Assembly (NCBI GenBank): GCA_017456585.1 | Contig: JAFTJD010000016.1 | Coordinates: 1-64,000 of the forward strand | DNA: 64,000 bases | DNA from: Lachnospiraceae bacterium | GTDB taxonomy: Bacteria > Bacillota > Clostridia > Lachnospirales > Lachnospiraceae | Direction of reading: 5' to 3' | In this document: positions 10,811-18,767 of the stretch, in pieces | Numbering within the stretch: the first letter of the stretch is position 1 | Layout of the letters: each line of letters starts with the position of its first letter | The notes under the pieces: model-generated | What the model saw: only the letters and a program-made list of their open reading frames with translations | Database searches by the model: none | Told to the model about the DNA's origin: nothing | Made by a program: the position numbers and the translations under genes

Positions 10811-11911
10811 ATGATAAAAGTCACATTAACCAACGACATATTGAAGAAAATATCATCGATTGACGAAAATAGGTTTTCGTTAAGTGCGATAGAGTTACCA
10901 CCTATGACGAAAAATAGATTGCGCAAGAATTCTAAGAAGAAGAGTTCTTATGCCTCAAATAAGATTGAGGGCAATCCTCTTACGGAGAGACAGGCAGATG
11001 AAGCGATTGAGAGAGACGAGCATAAGCACTTTTTGAAACCAGAGCAGGAGATTAGAAATTATTTTCTTGCTTTGAATCTGCTTGAGGAAAAGTTGAAGAG
11101 GAAAGAAGCTTTTTCGAAAGCAATGATTCTTGAAGTGCAGGCGATGGTTGAAAAAGGCGCATCAAAAGAAAAGATAGGTCTCAGAGGTCCGATGCCTCCG
11201 GGTGTGTTATTCGCAGTATATGATGCAACCACAGGAACTCCGGATTATATTCCGCCTGAATACTCAGATATTCCAAAGCTGTTGGATGAATTGGTCGATT
11301 ATGTAAATGCAACAGACGACCATCCGCTTATTATTGCGGCAGTAGTTCATTATCAATTGGTTACTATTCATCCTTTTGAAGACGGAAATGGAAGAACTGC
11401 GAGACTTATGTCCGGATATATCTTAGATTTCTATGGCTATGGATTCAATGGAATCGGTTCTTTGGAGGAATATTTTGCCTATGATCCGGATGAGTATTAT
11501 GAGTCGCTTCAGATGGGGCTTCCGGTATTGTATTATTCGGGAAGAGAAAATCCGCCACATCCTGAAATCTGGGTGAATTATTTCTTGCGTATGATGGAAT
11601 TATATTCAAAAAAAGTTTGCGAATTGTCAAAGGATGTTCAGGCAGATGATTTGGATGGCAGCTTGTCCTATTTGAATGCAAGGGAGAAGGATTTGTTGGT
11701 ATTTCTTTTAAAAAAGAGAATACTGGAGTTTACGCCAATTGATGTGAGTAAGATGATTGGCGTAACCAATAAGACAATTATCAACCGGTGTGCGAAACTT
11801 ACTAATAATGGCTTTTTAGTTCCTAATATAGTGAGTCAAAGAATTCGTTCATATTCGTTGAGTGAGTTTGCAAAGCGGAATGAAAAGAATATTATTTCGA
11901 AGATTGGGTGA
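10811..11911 (+). CDS. Fic family protein (class II) with winged helix
   Basis: A 366-residue Fic-domain protein; the family transfers AMP (or related groups) to hydroxyl side chains of target proteins. The catalytic motif HPFEDGNGRTAR begins at His187. The autoinhibitory motif of class II Fic proteins is present at the N-terminal side: Ser49-x-x-x-Glu53-Gly-Asn. The C-terminal 70 residues (LLVFLLKKRILEFTPIDVSK, GVTNKTIINRCAKLTNNGFL) look like a winged helix. The ATG at 10811 is chosen because AGAGGTG lies at 10798-10804; an earlier ATG at 10745 has no ribosome site. Targets are unknown and no antitoxin gene is adjacent. Confidence 0.88.
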   Translation: MIKVTLTNDILKKISSIDENRFSLSAIELPPMTKNRLRKNSKKKSSYASNKIEGNPLTERQADEAIERDEHKHFLKPEQEIRNYFLALNLLEEKLKRKEAFSKAMILEVQAMVEKGASKEKIGLRGPMPPGVLFAVYDATTGTPDYIPPEYSDIPKLLDELVDYVNATDDHPLIIAAVVHYQLVTIHPFEDGNGRTARLMSGYILDFYGYGFNGIGSLEEYFAYDPDEYYESLQMGLPVLYYSGRENPPHPEIWVNYFLRMMELYSKKVCELSKDVQADDLDGSLSYLNAREKDLLVFLLKKRILEFTPIDVSKMIGVTNKTIINRCAKLTNNGFLVPNIVSQRIRSYSLSEFAKRNEKNIISKIG

Positions 11912-11966
11912 AGTGGAGTTAACAAGTTTTTGCTCGTCGGGATATATATGAGAGGAGACAATAAAT

Positions 11967-12437
11967 ATGAACAACGATTATGTAACCCTTACCATAGGTA
12001 GGCAGAAGAACATCGCGCTTATTGCGCATGATGGCAAGAAAGCAGAACTTATTGAGTGGTGTAGAGAAAACTACGACATACTGAAGAATCATTTCTTGTG
12101 TGGAACCGGAACAACGGCAAGAATGATTACAGATAAGACAGGCCTTCCTGTTAGAGGATATAACAGCGGCCCTCTTGGTGGTGACCAGCAGATTGGCGCG
12201 AAGATTGTTGAAGGTCAGGTTGACTTTGTAATATTCTTCTCTGATCCGCTTACAGCGGCACCGCATGACCCTGATGTTAAGGCACTTCTTAGAATTGCAC
12301 AGGTATATGATATCCCTATGGCAAACAATAAGGCGACAGCGGACTTTCTTATTAACTCAACGTATATGGATAAGGAATATGACCATAACGTGATGAATTT
12401 TAAGAAGAATGTCGAGAACCGAGCAAATTCATTATAA
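11967..12437 (+). CDS. mgsA: Methylglyoxal synthase
   Basis: Converts dihydroxyacetone phosphate to methylglyoxal and phosphate, a bypass of lower glycolysis used under phosphate limitation or sugar excess. The 156-residue protein has the family motifs IALIAHDGKK, CGTGTTARMI (phosphate binding), SGPLGGDQQIGAKI with the catalytic Asp, and FFSDPLTAAPHDPDVKALLR. Length is standard. The start ATG follows GAGAGGAGA. It stands alone downstream of the Fic gene. Confidence 0.95.
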   Translation: MNNDYVTLTIGRQKNIALIAHDGKKAELIEWCRENYDILKNHFLCGTGTTARMITDKTGLPVRGYNSGPLGGDQQIGAKIVEGQVDFVIFFSDPLTAAPHDPDVKALLRIAQVYDIPMANNKATADFLINSTYMDKEYDHNVMNFKKNVENRANSL

Positions 12438-12538
12438 ATGTGTGTAAATGCATAGTTGCGCATATACACTTCTGATAATTGATAAGATGTTAAAGAATAG
12501 ATATAATGATGAAATATAAATTTGAGGGGAGTAATAAG

Positions 12539-12928
12539 ATGGCAGACGAGAGAGGCGATGAAATGAAAGACGAGAGAAAAGTTGAAATAGCAGATGAGAA
12601 AACAGTTGAACTCGAAGGCGAAAGAAAATTTGAAATCGAGGACACAACTAAGCCTGAAAATGAGAAAGAGATTACAGGGAGTGTAGAGAACAACGACAAA
12701 ACTCAACCGATGTGGATGCCTGTTTGTATGTGTATCGGGCTTAGCATTGGTATGAGTATTGGAAGTTTAATCTTTGATAATATGGCTGTCGGTATGTGCA
12801 TAGGTATGTCTATGGGACTTGCAGTAGGAAGCATAATTGATGCGAAGAACAGGGCAAAGAATGCGGCGAACCAACAAACATCAAGCGAACCCGATGAGAA
12901 TGAAAAAAATAATGCTACAAACGAGTAG
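12539..12928 (+). CDS. Small glycine-zipper membrane protein
   Basis: A 129-residue protein of unknown function. Residues 1-50 are almost wholly charged and contain loose repeats of the type DERKVEI / GERKFEIED. Residues about 58-102 form two short hydrophobic segments (MPVCMCIGLSIGMSIGSLIF and MAVGMCIGMSMGLAVGSIID) full of GxxxG spacing, as in glycine-zipper proteins that oligomerise in membranes. A polar tail follows. The start at 12539 is preferred because GGGGAG lies 7 bases upstream; the ATG at 12506 lacks a site. No family was recognised. Confidence 0.65.
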   Translation: MADERGDEMKDERKVEIADEKTVELEGERKFEIEDTTKPENEKEITGSVENNDKTQPMWMPVCMCIGLSIGMSIGSLIFDNMAVGMCIGMSMGLAVGSIIDAKNRAKNAANQQTSSEPDENEKNNATNE

Positions 12929-13190
12929 TGGGCTGAAAAAAATATCAGTTAGTTAAGCATATACATTTTGAGTATGTAAGTAAACTCCGGCAAATATATC
13001 TAGTAAAAACTTTATATGCCATGGAGATGAGACTCTAAAATTATCGAAGCCGTTGCTGAGATAATTTTTGATTTATGAGGCTCATCGAAATGCTTGGCAT
13101 ATCGTTTTGACCAGATATATTTGCCGGAGTTTACTTATATAGATTAGCTATAGTATGCTTAACTAACTGATATATTTTTTTCAGCCCACT
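12927..13190. repeat. 264-bp palindromic element between convergent genes
   Basis: Left and right arms mirror each other over the entire gap. AGTGGGCTGAAAAAAATAT on the left is matched by TATTTTTTTCAGCCCACT on the right; then CAGTTAGTTAAGCATA, TAAGTAAACTCCGGCAAATA and TATGCCA also pair, and the centre has GATGAG...CTCATC and AAATTATC...GATAATTT. The outer stem alone has the form of a bidirectional terminator. Its subterminal TTAGTTAA and CATTTTG are shared with the elements at 35449, 45886 and 58767, although the interior differs. No gene is inside. Confidence 0.85.
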
Positions 13191-13201
13191 TGATTAAGTG
13201 T

Positions 13202-13879
13202 TTAGTCTTCTACAAGTCTAAGACCCGCTGTGTCAGTTACAGGTAATGAGAAGGCAATGGATTTTGCCTTGCTGTCAAGCCCTGCTTCAGTCATGATTGC
13301 TTTCATTATATCATTCTTCTTATTCGTCTTGGTAACGATAAAAATAATCTCTTTCTCTGCTGCAATGGATACACCCATGAATTTCTCAGCGGCTGCGATA
13401 CCTGTTCCTTTGGCGTGTATAACTGTTCCGCCGTAGGCACCTGCACCTCTTGCAGCATCCATAATTAAATTGGTATATCCCTGTTCTGCTATAACGATAA
13501 TCAACTCGTGAGTAGTGTTTTGCAAGGTTGATTCCTCCTCTTTTCTATAATCCTGATTCTCTAAAAGGTACCAAAGCGGTTTCTTGCCGCCGATGCTGCT
13601 TAGCGGTATGGTGAAAGCAATTCCGCCGCCGGGGGCATCAATCTGTAATTCTTTCTGAAGTCCTTTCTTTGTATCCTGCCAGGAATTATCATCAAGAACT
13701 GAAAAGAAAACAGCCTTCTCATTACTCTCGAGACCGAGATAGTCCAGAATCTCATTTGCTACAGTACCATAACCGAGAGATATAAACATGACGTTTTTCC
13801 CTTTGGATTCATAAAAATCAATATATTTTTTTGCTATTTTTCTATCGACGATAGTCGTCATCATATATAAATTTCCCAT
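13202..13879 (-). CDS. Double PII-like regulatory protein
   Basis: A 225-residue protein that appears to contain two PII-like ferredoxin-fold domains. The second (from about residue 122) is clear: ELIIVIAEQGYTNLIMDAAR then GGTVIHAKGTG, FMGVSIAAEKEIIFIVTK, matching the conserved core of PII signalling proteins. The first (MTTIVDRKIAKKYIDFYESK to about residue 105) has a similar order of elements but is more divergent. It is encoded 21 bases after the DUF1538 membrane protein in the same direction, so it probably gates or senses the state of that protein. GAGG precedes the ATG. The ligand is unknown. Confidence 0.75.
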   Translation of the reverse strand: MGNLYMMTTIVDRKIAKKYIDFYESKGKNVMFISLGYGTVANEILDYLGLESNEKAVFFSVLDDNSWQDTKKGLQKELQIDAPGGGIAFTIPLSSIGGKKPLWYLLENQDYRKEEESTLQNTTHELIIVIAEQGYTNLIMDAARGAGAYGGTVIHAKGTGIAAAEKFMGVSIAAEKEIIFIVTKTNKKNDIMKAIMTEAGLDSKAKSIAFSLPVTDTAGLRLVED

Positions 13880-13900
13880 AAGCGCCTCATTTCTATACTT

Positions 13901-15448
13901 TTACAATTCGATAATTTCCATATCGTCGTAAGCATCCCAAGAGGTGAATGTCTTTTCCAACTCTGCTGCCTTGTGAAGTTTGTTCTCTTTTAACTTGAAT
14001 ACAAGGCCCATTATCTGAATAGTTATAAGAGGTGTCATAGCTACCATGGCTACGATACCGAATGCATCTGTGATAACATTACCGCCAAGTGCCTCGCATG
14101 CTCCCATTGCTAACGGAAGAAGGAAGGTTGCAGTCATAGGACCGGAAGCAACACCACCGGAGTCGAATGCAATAGCTGTAAATATCTTTGGAACAAAAAA
14201 TGTTAAAATAAGTGCAATCGCATAACCCGGAATCAAGAGCCAGAGAATTGAAATGCCTGTAAGAACACGAAGCATCGCAAGTCCTACTGACGCTGATACA
14301 CCGATTGATAAGCTTAAGCCCATCGCCTTGGCAGATATTGCTCCTGATGTCATTTCCTCTACCTGTCTGGTAAGAACGAATACCGCAGGCTCTGCAAGTA
14401 CGATGAAATAACCGATAATCATGCCAATAGGAATAATAATCCATGCATAAGGAAGTCCGGCAAGTGTCTGTCCGAGGAAGTTACCTGCAGGCATGAAACC
14501 TACATTAACACCTGTTAAGAAAAGTACAAGACCGATGTATGTATATGCAAGACCGATGCCAATTCTTATTAATGTTCTTTTGTTTATATCTCTTGCGATT
14601 AATTGCATTATTCCGAAGATTGCTACTATCGGAAAAAGAGAAAAAGCTATTTCTTTAATGTAGGCAGGTAACTCGTGCATAAAGAGCTGCCACATATCTA
14701 CAGTATTATCGACTATCGGAATGGACTCGGATACCTGCTCTGCCTGACCGGGATTGAAAATCATGCCGAGAATCAGTACGGCAAGAATAGGACCGATGGA
14801 ACACATGGATACAAGACCAAAGCTATCGTCTGCGGCATGTTTATCGCTTCGGATGGCAGATATACCGATACCGAAAGCCATAATAAAAGGTACTGTCATC
14901 GGACCGGTAGTAACTCCGCCGGAGTCAAAGGCTATGGCAAGGAAGTCCTTAGGTACAAATATAGTTAAACCAAAAATGATTAAGTAAAAGATTACAAGTA
15001 AATATGATAAAGGTATACCAAAAAGCATACGGAGTATTGCGAACACCAAAAAAGCAGCAACACCAAGCGCTACGGCAAGGATAAGTACTATGTTGGGTAC
15101 AGACGGAACCTGTTGTGCAAGAACCTGTAAATCAGGTTCTGATATGGTGATGACAAAACCCATGGCAAAGCTTATCAAAATTACTAAGAATACATTTTTG
15201 GATTTAGTCATGATGGAGCCGGCACGTTCGCCCATAGGAGTCATGGACAACTCTACACCGACATTAAAAAAGAGCATTCCTACAATTAGTAGAACTGCAC
15301 CTATAAGGAATGTCATAAGGATGCTGGGCGGTATCGGTGCTATGGTAAAGCACAGAATCATTACTATTGCCAGTATCGGAAAGACAGCCTTTAGGGTTTC
15401 TGATAATTTTTCCCTAAATTTAGAATTAAGTGATGACAATGATAACAA
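13901..15448 (-). CDS. DUF1538 family membrane protein
   Basis: A 515-residue integral membrane protein with about a dozen hydrophobic segments, recognised as DUF1538. It is internally duplicated: AFDSGGVTTGPMT in the first half is repeated as AFDSGGVASGPMT in the second, each following a segment ending in FVPK. Such inverted or direct repeats are typical of transporters, but the substrate is not known. The start is uncertain: TTG at 15448 lies only 4 bases from AAAGGA, while a TTG three codons later is better spaced. It is transcribed first, followed by the double-PII protein. Confidence 0.8.
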   Translation of the reverse strand: MLSLSSLNSKFREKLSETLKAVFPILAIVMILCFTIAPIPPSILMTFLIGAVLLIVGMLFFNVGVELSMTPMGERAGSIMTKSKNVFLVILISFAMGFVITISEPDLQVLAQQVPSVPNIVLILAVALGVAAFLVFAILRMLFGIPLSYLLVIFYLIIFGLTIFVPKDFLAIAFDSGGVTTGPMTVPFIMAFGIGISAIRSDKHAADDSFGLVSMCSIGPILAVLILGMIFNPGQAEQVSESIPIVDNTVDMWQLFMHELPAYIKEIAFSLFPIVAIFGIMQLIARDINKRTLIRIGIGLAYTYIGLVLFLTGVNVGFMPAGNFLGQTLAGLPYAWIIIPIGMIIGYFIVLAEPAVFVLTRQVEEMTSGAISAKAMGLSLSIGVSASVGLAMLRVLTGISILWLLIPGYAIALILTFFVPKIFTAIAFDSGGVASGPMTATFLLPLAMGACEALGGNVITDAFGIVAMVAMTPLITIQIMGLVFKLKENKLHKAAELEKTFTSWDAYDDMEIIEL

Positions 15449-15693
15449 ATCCTTTCATAAAATCTACTATCTAGTATATCATAGCAAAAATTTTTTTTAA
15501 TTACAACAGCGTTAAGAATTTGTTAAAAATATAGGTGTAAAACCGGAATATAGCCTTAAATCTATCCACAAATAACGACTGACAGAAATGTGTTAACTTA
15601 ATAGAGCATAATACGATTGACAATATTTTATTATGTCTTAAACTAATAAAGTATGATATAATATTTGCATGACTAATTAAGGAGATAAATAGT

Positions 15694-16332
15694 ATGAAGA
15701 AGATAAAAATTTTGATGGTGTTGTTGTGTCTTGTTATGTTAGGTTGCAATAAGAAACCGGAGGATATATTAATTACGGAAGAACTTAAATTTGATGCTAC
15801 GGAAGCAACTACAAGTGAAATAGTTACTACAGAAGCGGACAAAGAATCAACTTCGTCCACTGTTACTGAGGAGAGCACAGAGAAGAAGGCTTATGTTCTT
15901 AAATTTGAATCTACTAATCTGGACGGAGAAAAAGTTACTTCGGATTGTTTCACTAATTCAAAGCTTACGATGATTAATGTATGGGGAACATATTGCTCGC
16001 CATGCCTCGGAGAAATGCCGGATCTTGGAGAGATTGCCAACGAATATGATAAAGCAGATTTTCAGCTTATAGGTGTCGTTTGCGATGTAGAAGAAGGCGC
16101 AAGTAAAGAACAGGTTGATTATGTGAAATCTTTGGTAGAGAAGACAAAAGCGAATTACACACATCTGCTTCTTAGCGAATCCCTTCTTAATAAGCTCGTT
16201 TCAGCAGTATATTATGTGCCTACCACCTTTTTCTTTAACCAGGACGGAGAACTCATTGGTTATGTAGAGAGCGCATATAGAAAGGATGTATGGAAGGACA
16301 TCATAGACGGCCTTTTGGAGGATATGCAATGA
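15694..16332 (+). CDS. TlpA/ResA-like thioredoxin lipoprotein
   Basis: An extracytoplasmic thiol-disulfide protein of 212 residues. A lipoprotein signal ends at Cys18 (VMLGC); residues 30-70 are a Thr/Ser/Glu-rich linker; the thioredoxin fold follows, with the active site Cys101-Ser-Pro-Cys104 in WGTYCSPCLGEMP and the cis-proline region YVPTTFFFNQDGELIGY. TATAAT at 15657-15662 gives a likely -10 box; the start follows AAGGAG. The stop overlaps the next ATG (ATGA), linking it to a CXXC mini-protein and an Fe-S membrane protein that could supply electrons. Confidence 0.88.
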   Translation: MKKIKILMVLLCLVMLGCNKKPEDILITEELKFDATEATTSEIVTTEADKESTSSTVTEESTEKKAYVLKFESTNLDGEKVTSDCFTNSKLTMINVWGTYCSPCLGEMPDLGEIANEYDKADFQLIGVVCDVEEGASKEQVDYVKSLVEKTKANYTHLLLSESLLNKLVSAVYYVPTTFFFNQDGELIGYVESAYRKDVWKDIIDGLLEDMQ

Positions 16333-16466
16333 AAAAAGCACCATGGTGGATTATAGGAGTTATGGTAGGAATTGTTTTTCTGATTATAGGTTTCGGTAGA
16401 GAACAATTTGATGACATATATAATAAAGCTATAATGATATGTCTTGAATGTATAGGTATCGGATAG
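16329..16466 (+). CDS. CD1871A-like CXXC mini-protein
   Basis: A 45-residue protein: one membrane helix (WWIIGVMVGIVFLIIGFG, residues 6-23) followed by a short polar stretch and the C-terminal motif Cys38-Leu-Glu-Cys41-IGIG. This matches the small CD1871A family with a CXXC motif close to the C-terminus. Its ATG overlaps the stop of the thioredoxin lipoprotein gene, and the Fe-S membrane protein gene follows 20 bases later, so the three are one operon. The CXXC pair could pass reducing equivalents between its neighbours (inference). Confidence 0.8.
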   Translation: MKKAPWWIIGVMVGIVFLIIGFGREQFDDIYNKAIMICLECIGIG

Positions 16467-16486
16467 CCGAAGCAACGGAGAGAATT

Positions 16487-17362
16487 ATGAGAAGATTCAC
16501 ATTTGCCAGAATAAGATTGTTTTTTCAAATATTATATACAATTGTGACTAATGGATATGCTTACGGATATCTAAACGGTAAAATATATAAGGGATCGCTA
16601 AAATATGCCTGTGTTCCGGGGCTTAATTGTTATTCCTGCCCGGGGGCAGTCGGTTCGTGCCCTATCGGAGCTTTGCAGGCTGCGCTTAATGAGCACAAGA
16701 TAGAAGTTCCTTTTGCTGTAATAGGCTTTTTGTTTGTTTTTGGAAGTCTGTTCGGAAGATTTGTCTGCGGATGGTTGTGTCCGTTTGGATTACTTCAGGA
16801 TTTGCTTCATAAGATACCGCTTTTTAAAAAGAGAAAGCAGCTTCCGTATCACAATGTATTAAAGTATGGTAAATACCTCGTACTCATAGGACTTGTGATT
16901 GTGGGCTCATCCTTTTTGTTTGGCGGTTTTGTAAAGGTTCCGGCTTTTTGTAAATATTTGTGTCCGTCCGGAACATTTATGGGAGCTATTCCGCTTATTA
17001 GTGCTAATGCTAATCTGCAGATGCAGGTTGGAGGATTATTCTATTGGAAGCTAGGTGTACTTATTACACTCATAATATTATCGATAAAAATATACAGACC
17101 GTTTTGCCAGTATTTGTGTCCGCTTGGCGCTGTATACGGCTTGTTTAATCGTTTTAGTCTGGTACAGATTCGCTGGACAAAAGAAGAGTGTACTTCGTGC
17201 GGAGCCTGTCAGAGGGCATGCCCTGTTAATTTGCCGCCGGAGAAGATTTCGGTTTCGCCGGAATGCATTAAGTGCGGCAAATGCGTAGATGCCTGTCCGA
17301 CAGACTGTCTGCACTTCTGTAAAAAAACTAACAATCGCCAAGTAAAAGAGATAAAAAGATAA
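16487..17362 (+). CDS. NapH/CcoG-like 4Fe-4S membrane protein
   Basis: A 291-residue membrane protein with about five helices and two C-terminal 4Fe-4S sites, CTSCGACQRACPVN and CIKCGKCVDACPTDCL. Additional cysteine motifs lie at membrane edges: NCYSCPGAVGSCPIGA, CGWLCPFGLLQD, CKYLCPSGTF and CQYLCPLGAVYG, the NapH/MauN pattern. Such proteins move electrons across or along the membrane. The ATG at 16487 is chosen because CGGAG lies just upstream; the frame is open further but lacks a site. Partner genes upstream suggest delivery of electrons to the thioredoxin lipoprotein. Confidence 0.88.
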   Translation: MRRFTFARIRLFFQILYTIVTNGYAYGYLNGKIYKGSLKYACVPGLNCYSCPGAVGSCPIGALQAALNEHKIEVPFAVIGFLFVFGSLFGRFVCGWLCPFGLLQDLLHKIPLFKKRKQLPYHNVLKYGKYLVLIGLVIVGSSFLFGGFVKVPAFCKYLCPSGTFMGAIPLISANANLQMQVGGLFYWKLGVLITLIILSIKIYRPFCQYLCPLGAVYGLFNRFSLVQIRWTKEECTSCGACQRACPVNLPPEKISVSPECIKCGKCVDACPTDCLHFCKKTNNRQVKEIKR

Positions 17363-17364
17363 GA

Positions 17365-17550
17365 TTATTTCCTTTTGTTTGTTGGAACCGGAGGAAGATA
17401 AGGATAAAGTTCTTCATAGTTTTCTGCTTCGTCTTCGTTCTGTGGAGCGGAAGGAATTAACCCTGTACAGTCATGTGAAGATGCGGCAGTAAGGAAATCT
17501 TCATCTTTTATACCGTAAGAATTGATATGCAATTTTTCGTTTTTTTTCAT
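17365..17550 (-). CDS. Small CTGLIP-motif protein
   Basis: A 61-residue soluble protein with a strong AAAGGAGC site at 17557-17564, so it is very likely translated. Features: a basic start (MKKNEK), a central DCTGLIPSAPQNEDEAENYE stretch with the only cysteine at residue 28, an aromatic/proline-rich end (ELYPYLPPVP) and a basic tail TNKRK. It has no membrane segment or leader. It converges on the Fe-S protein gene with only 2 bases between stops. I do not recognise a characterised family; a modified-peptide precursor is possible but no maturation enzyme is nearby. Confidence 0.65.
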   Translation of the reverse strand: MKKNEKLHINSYGIKDEDFLTAASSHDCTGLIPSAPQNEDEAENYEELYPYLPPVPTNKRK

Positions 17551-17727
17551 AAGAAGCTCCTTTTGATATTTGATTATGCTAAGAGATTATTGGTAAAGAA
17601 TATTATGCGCAATTTTAAGAAAAAAATTATATATTTAATGTAAACATAATGTGATATTCGTTGACAAAAGCAAGGTTTTTTAGGTAAGCTTATATATAGA
17701 ACAGTAAATGCGAAAGGCGGGGGTAAC

Positions 17728-18336
17728 ATGAGAATTATTACAGTAAGTCGAGAATTCGGAAGCGGAGGCAGAGAGGTAGGAAAGCGTCTTGCAGATGAAC
17801 TTGGATTTGCATATTATGACAGGGAGATTGTTACAGAAATAGCAAGTAAACATGAGCTTGATGAAAGTTATGTAGAAGAGACTCTTAACAGGGGAATTCT
17901 AAAGAGTATTCCTATTCATTTTGGTCGCACATTTTCATATGCGCCTGCGGCTATATCCAATAGCCTCAATCTTTTTGTTGAGCAACATAGAATTATTAAG
18001 GAGCTCGCAAAGAAGGGCGATTGTATTATAGTAGGACGTGCTGCTGACATAATACTTAAGGATTACAAACCATTCAATCTTTTTGTCTATGCTGATATGA
18101 AGGCTAAGATTGAGCGTTGTCGTAGAAGAGCTTCAGAGAACGAGAAGTTAAGTGAACGTGATTTGGAGAAGCAGATTAAGAAAATAGATGCTGAACGTGC
18201 ACAGTACTATGAATTCTTCTCTAACACACCTTGGGGAGATAAGGCAGGATATCATTTGTGTGTAAATACAACTGATGTTGAGATTAAAGAAATTGTACCC
18301 GGGATAGCAGAATATGCGAAAAAATTTTGGAAGTAA
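17728..18336 (+). CDS. Cytidylate kinase-like family protein
   Basis: A 202-residue P-loop protein resembling cytidylate kinase. The nucleotide-binding loop is SREFGSGGREVGKRLADELG (residues 7-26), where the Walker A is the GSGGREVG form typical of this branch; YYDREIV, IIVGRAADIIL and the lid region RCRRRASENEKLSERDLEKQ follow. The family is abundant in gut Clostridia and is often not the housekeeping cmk, so the substrate is uncertain. The start follows GGCGGGGG. It is monocistronic; 430 bases of regulatory leader separate it from the next gene. Confidence 0.8.
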   Translation: MRIITVSREFGSGGREVGKRLADELGFAYYDREIVTEIASKHELDESYVEETLNRGILKSIPIHFGRTFSYAPAAISNSLNLFVEQHRIIKELAKKGDCIIVGRAADIILKDYKPFNLFVYADMKAKIERCRRRASENEKLSERDLEKQIKKIDAERAQYYEFFSNTPWGDKAGYHLCVNTTDVEIKEIVPGIAEYAKKFWK

Positions 18337-18430
18337 TAACTATTCATAGATGATAAAGCACATAAATGCGTGGCAATTGCGCGAGTTTATACATAATTTC
18401 AAGGCATTTTCGAAAAATATAAAAAAGATA

Positions 18431-18459
18431 TTGACAATACGAGGAGAGTGTGATAGTAT
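18431..18459 (+). promoter_or_regulatory. Promoter of the riboswitch leader
   Basis: TTGACA at 18431-18436 and TAGTAT at 18454-18459 are separated by 17 bases. Transcription would begin near 18466, a few bases before the manganese riboswitch. Confidence 0.75.
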
Positions 18460-18473
18460 ACTCACATACACAT

Positions 18474-18570
18474 AAGAGGGAGTAGCAAACACATAGCGCG
18501 CATGTGTTGTAAAACATCGTCAGGACGATAATTTTTAATTATCCGTGTTTTATTAGATTGCAAGACTTTT
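18474..18570 (+). ncRNA. yybP-ykoY manganese riboswitch
   Basis: The segment matches the yybP-ykoY aptamer in order and pairing: AAGAG GGAGTAGC (L1) then a 7-bp hairpin AACACAT/ATGTGTT, then TAAAACA pairing with TGTTTTA around the metal-binding internal loop TCGTCAGGACG / CCG, which is capped by ATAATT/AATTAT, and finally TGCAAGAC with CTTTT closing P1 against AAGAG. The well-studied Bacillus yybP leader has the same GGGAGTAGC, CGTCANNNCG, CCG and GCAAGAC blocks. The family senses Mn2+. The P1 3-prime strand is shared with the terminator that follows, so Mn2+ should turn expression on. Confidence 0.9.
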
Positions 18571-18610
18571 ATTGTAGCTGTTAGTAACAGCTCCGATAAG
18601 AGTCTTTTTT
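18562..18610 (+). terminator. Riboswitch-controlled terminator
   Basis: AAGACTTTTATTG (18562-18574) pairs with CGATAAGAGTCTT (18594-18606) through wobble pairs, around an inner AGCTGTT/AACAGCT hairpin, followed by TTTTTT. The left arm includes the GCAAGACTTTT strand of the aptamer P1, making the two structures mutually exclusive. Confidence 0.85.
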
Positions 18611-18663
18611 ATTTTAATCATAAAACTTTTATCAATCAGGAGTTGTTATTAGCAGAAAAAAAT

Positions 18664-18737
18664 GTTATGCTTATACGCGAGGGTTAAGCTGAAAATCAAC
18701 GTTTAATTCGGCTTACATAACGCTAAGGGGCGTATAA
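18664..18737 (+). ncRNA. Candidate structured leader with interleaved helices
   Basis: Between the riboswitch terminator and hflK three complementary pairs occur: GTTATG (18664-18669) with CATAAC (18716-18721); TTATACGC (18671-18678) with GCGTATAA (18730-18737); and TAAGCTGAA (18685-18693) with TTCGGCTTA (18707-18715). The first two pairs are interleaved, so they form a pseudoknot or two alternative folds. It does not match a leader class I know. Confidence 0.4.
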
Positions 18738-18767
18738 TAATTAGTTACATAGAAAGGTGGAAAAAGA

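Noticed and set aside
10811-12437. Toxin-antitoxin pair formed by the Fic gene and its neighbour
   Set aside because: The Fic protein carries its own inhibitory helix motif and the neighbour is methylglyoxal synthase, so no antitoxin is present.
12215-12706. 163-codon open frame on the minus strand across mgsA and the following gene
   Set aside because: It runs opposite two supported genes, is rich in Phe/Ser/Leu as expected for antisense of charged helices, and lacks a ribosome site.
18663-18707. Fourteen-codon ORF (MLCLYARVKLKINV) after the Mn riboswitch
   Set aside because: The ribosome site is too far away and the bases are better explained by the paired helices of the leader.
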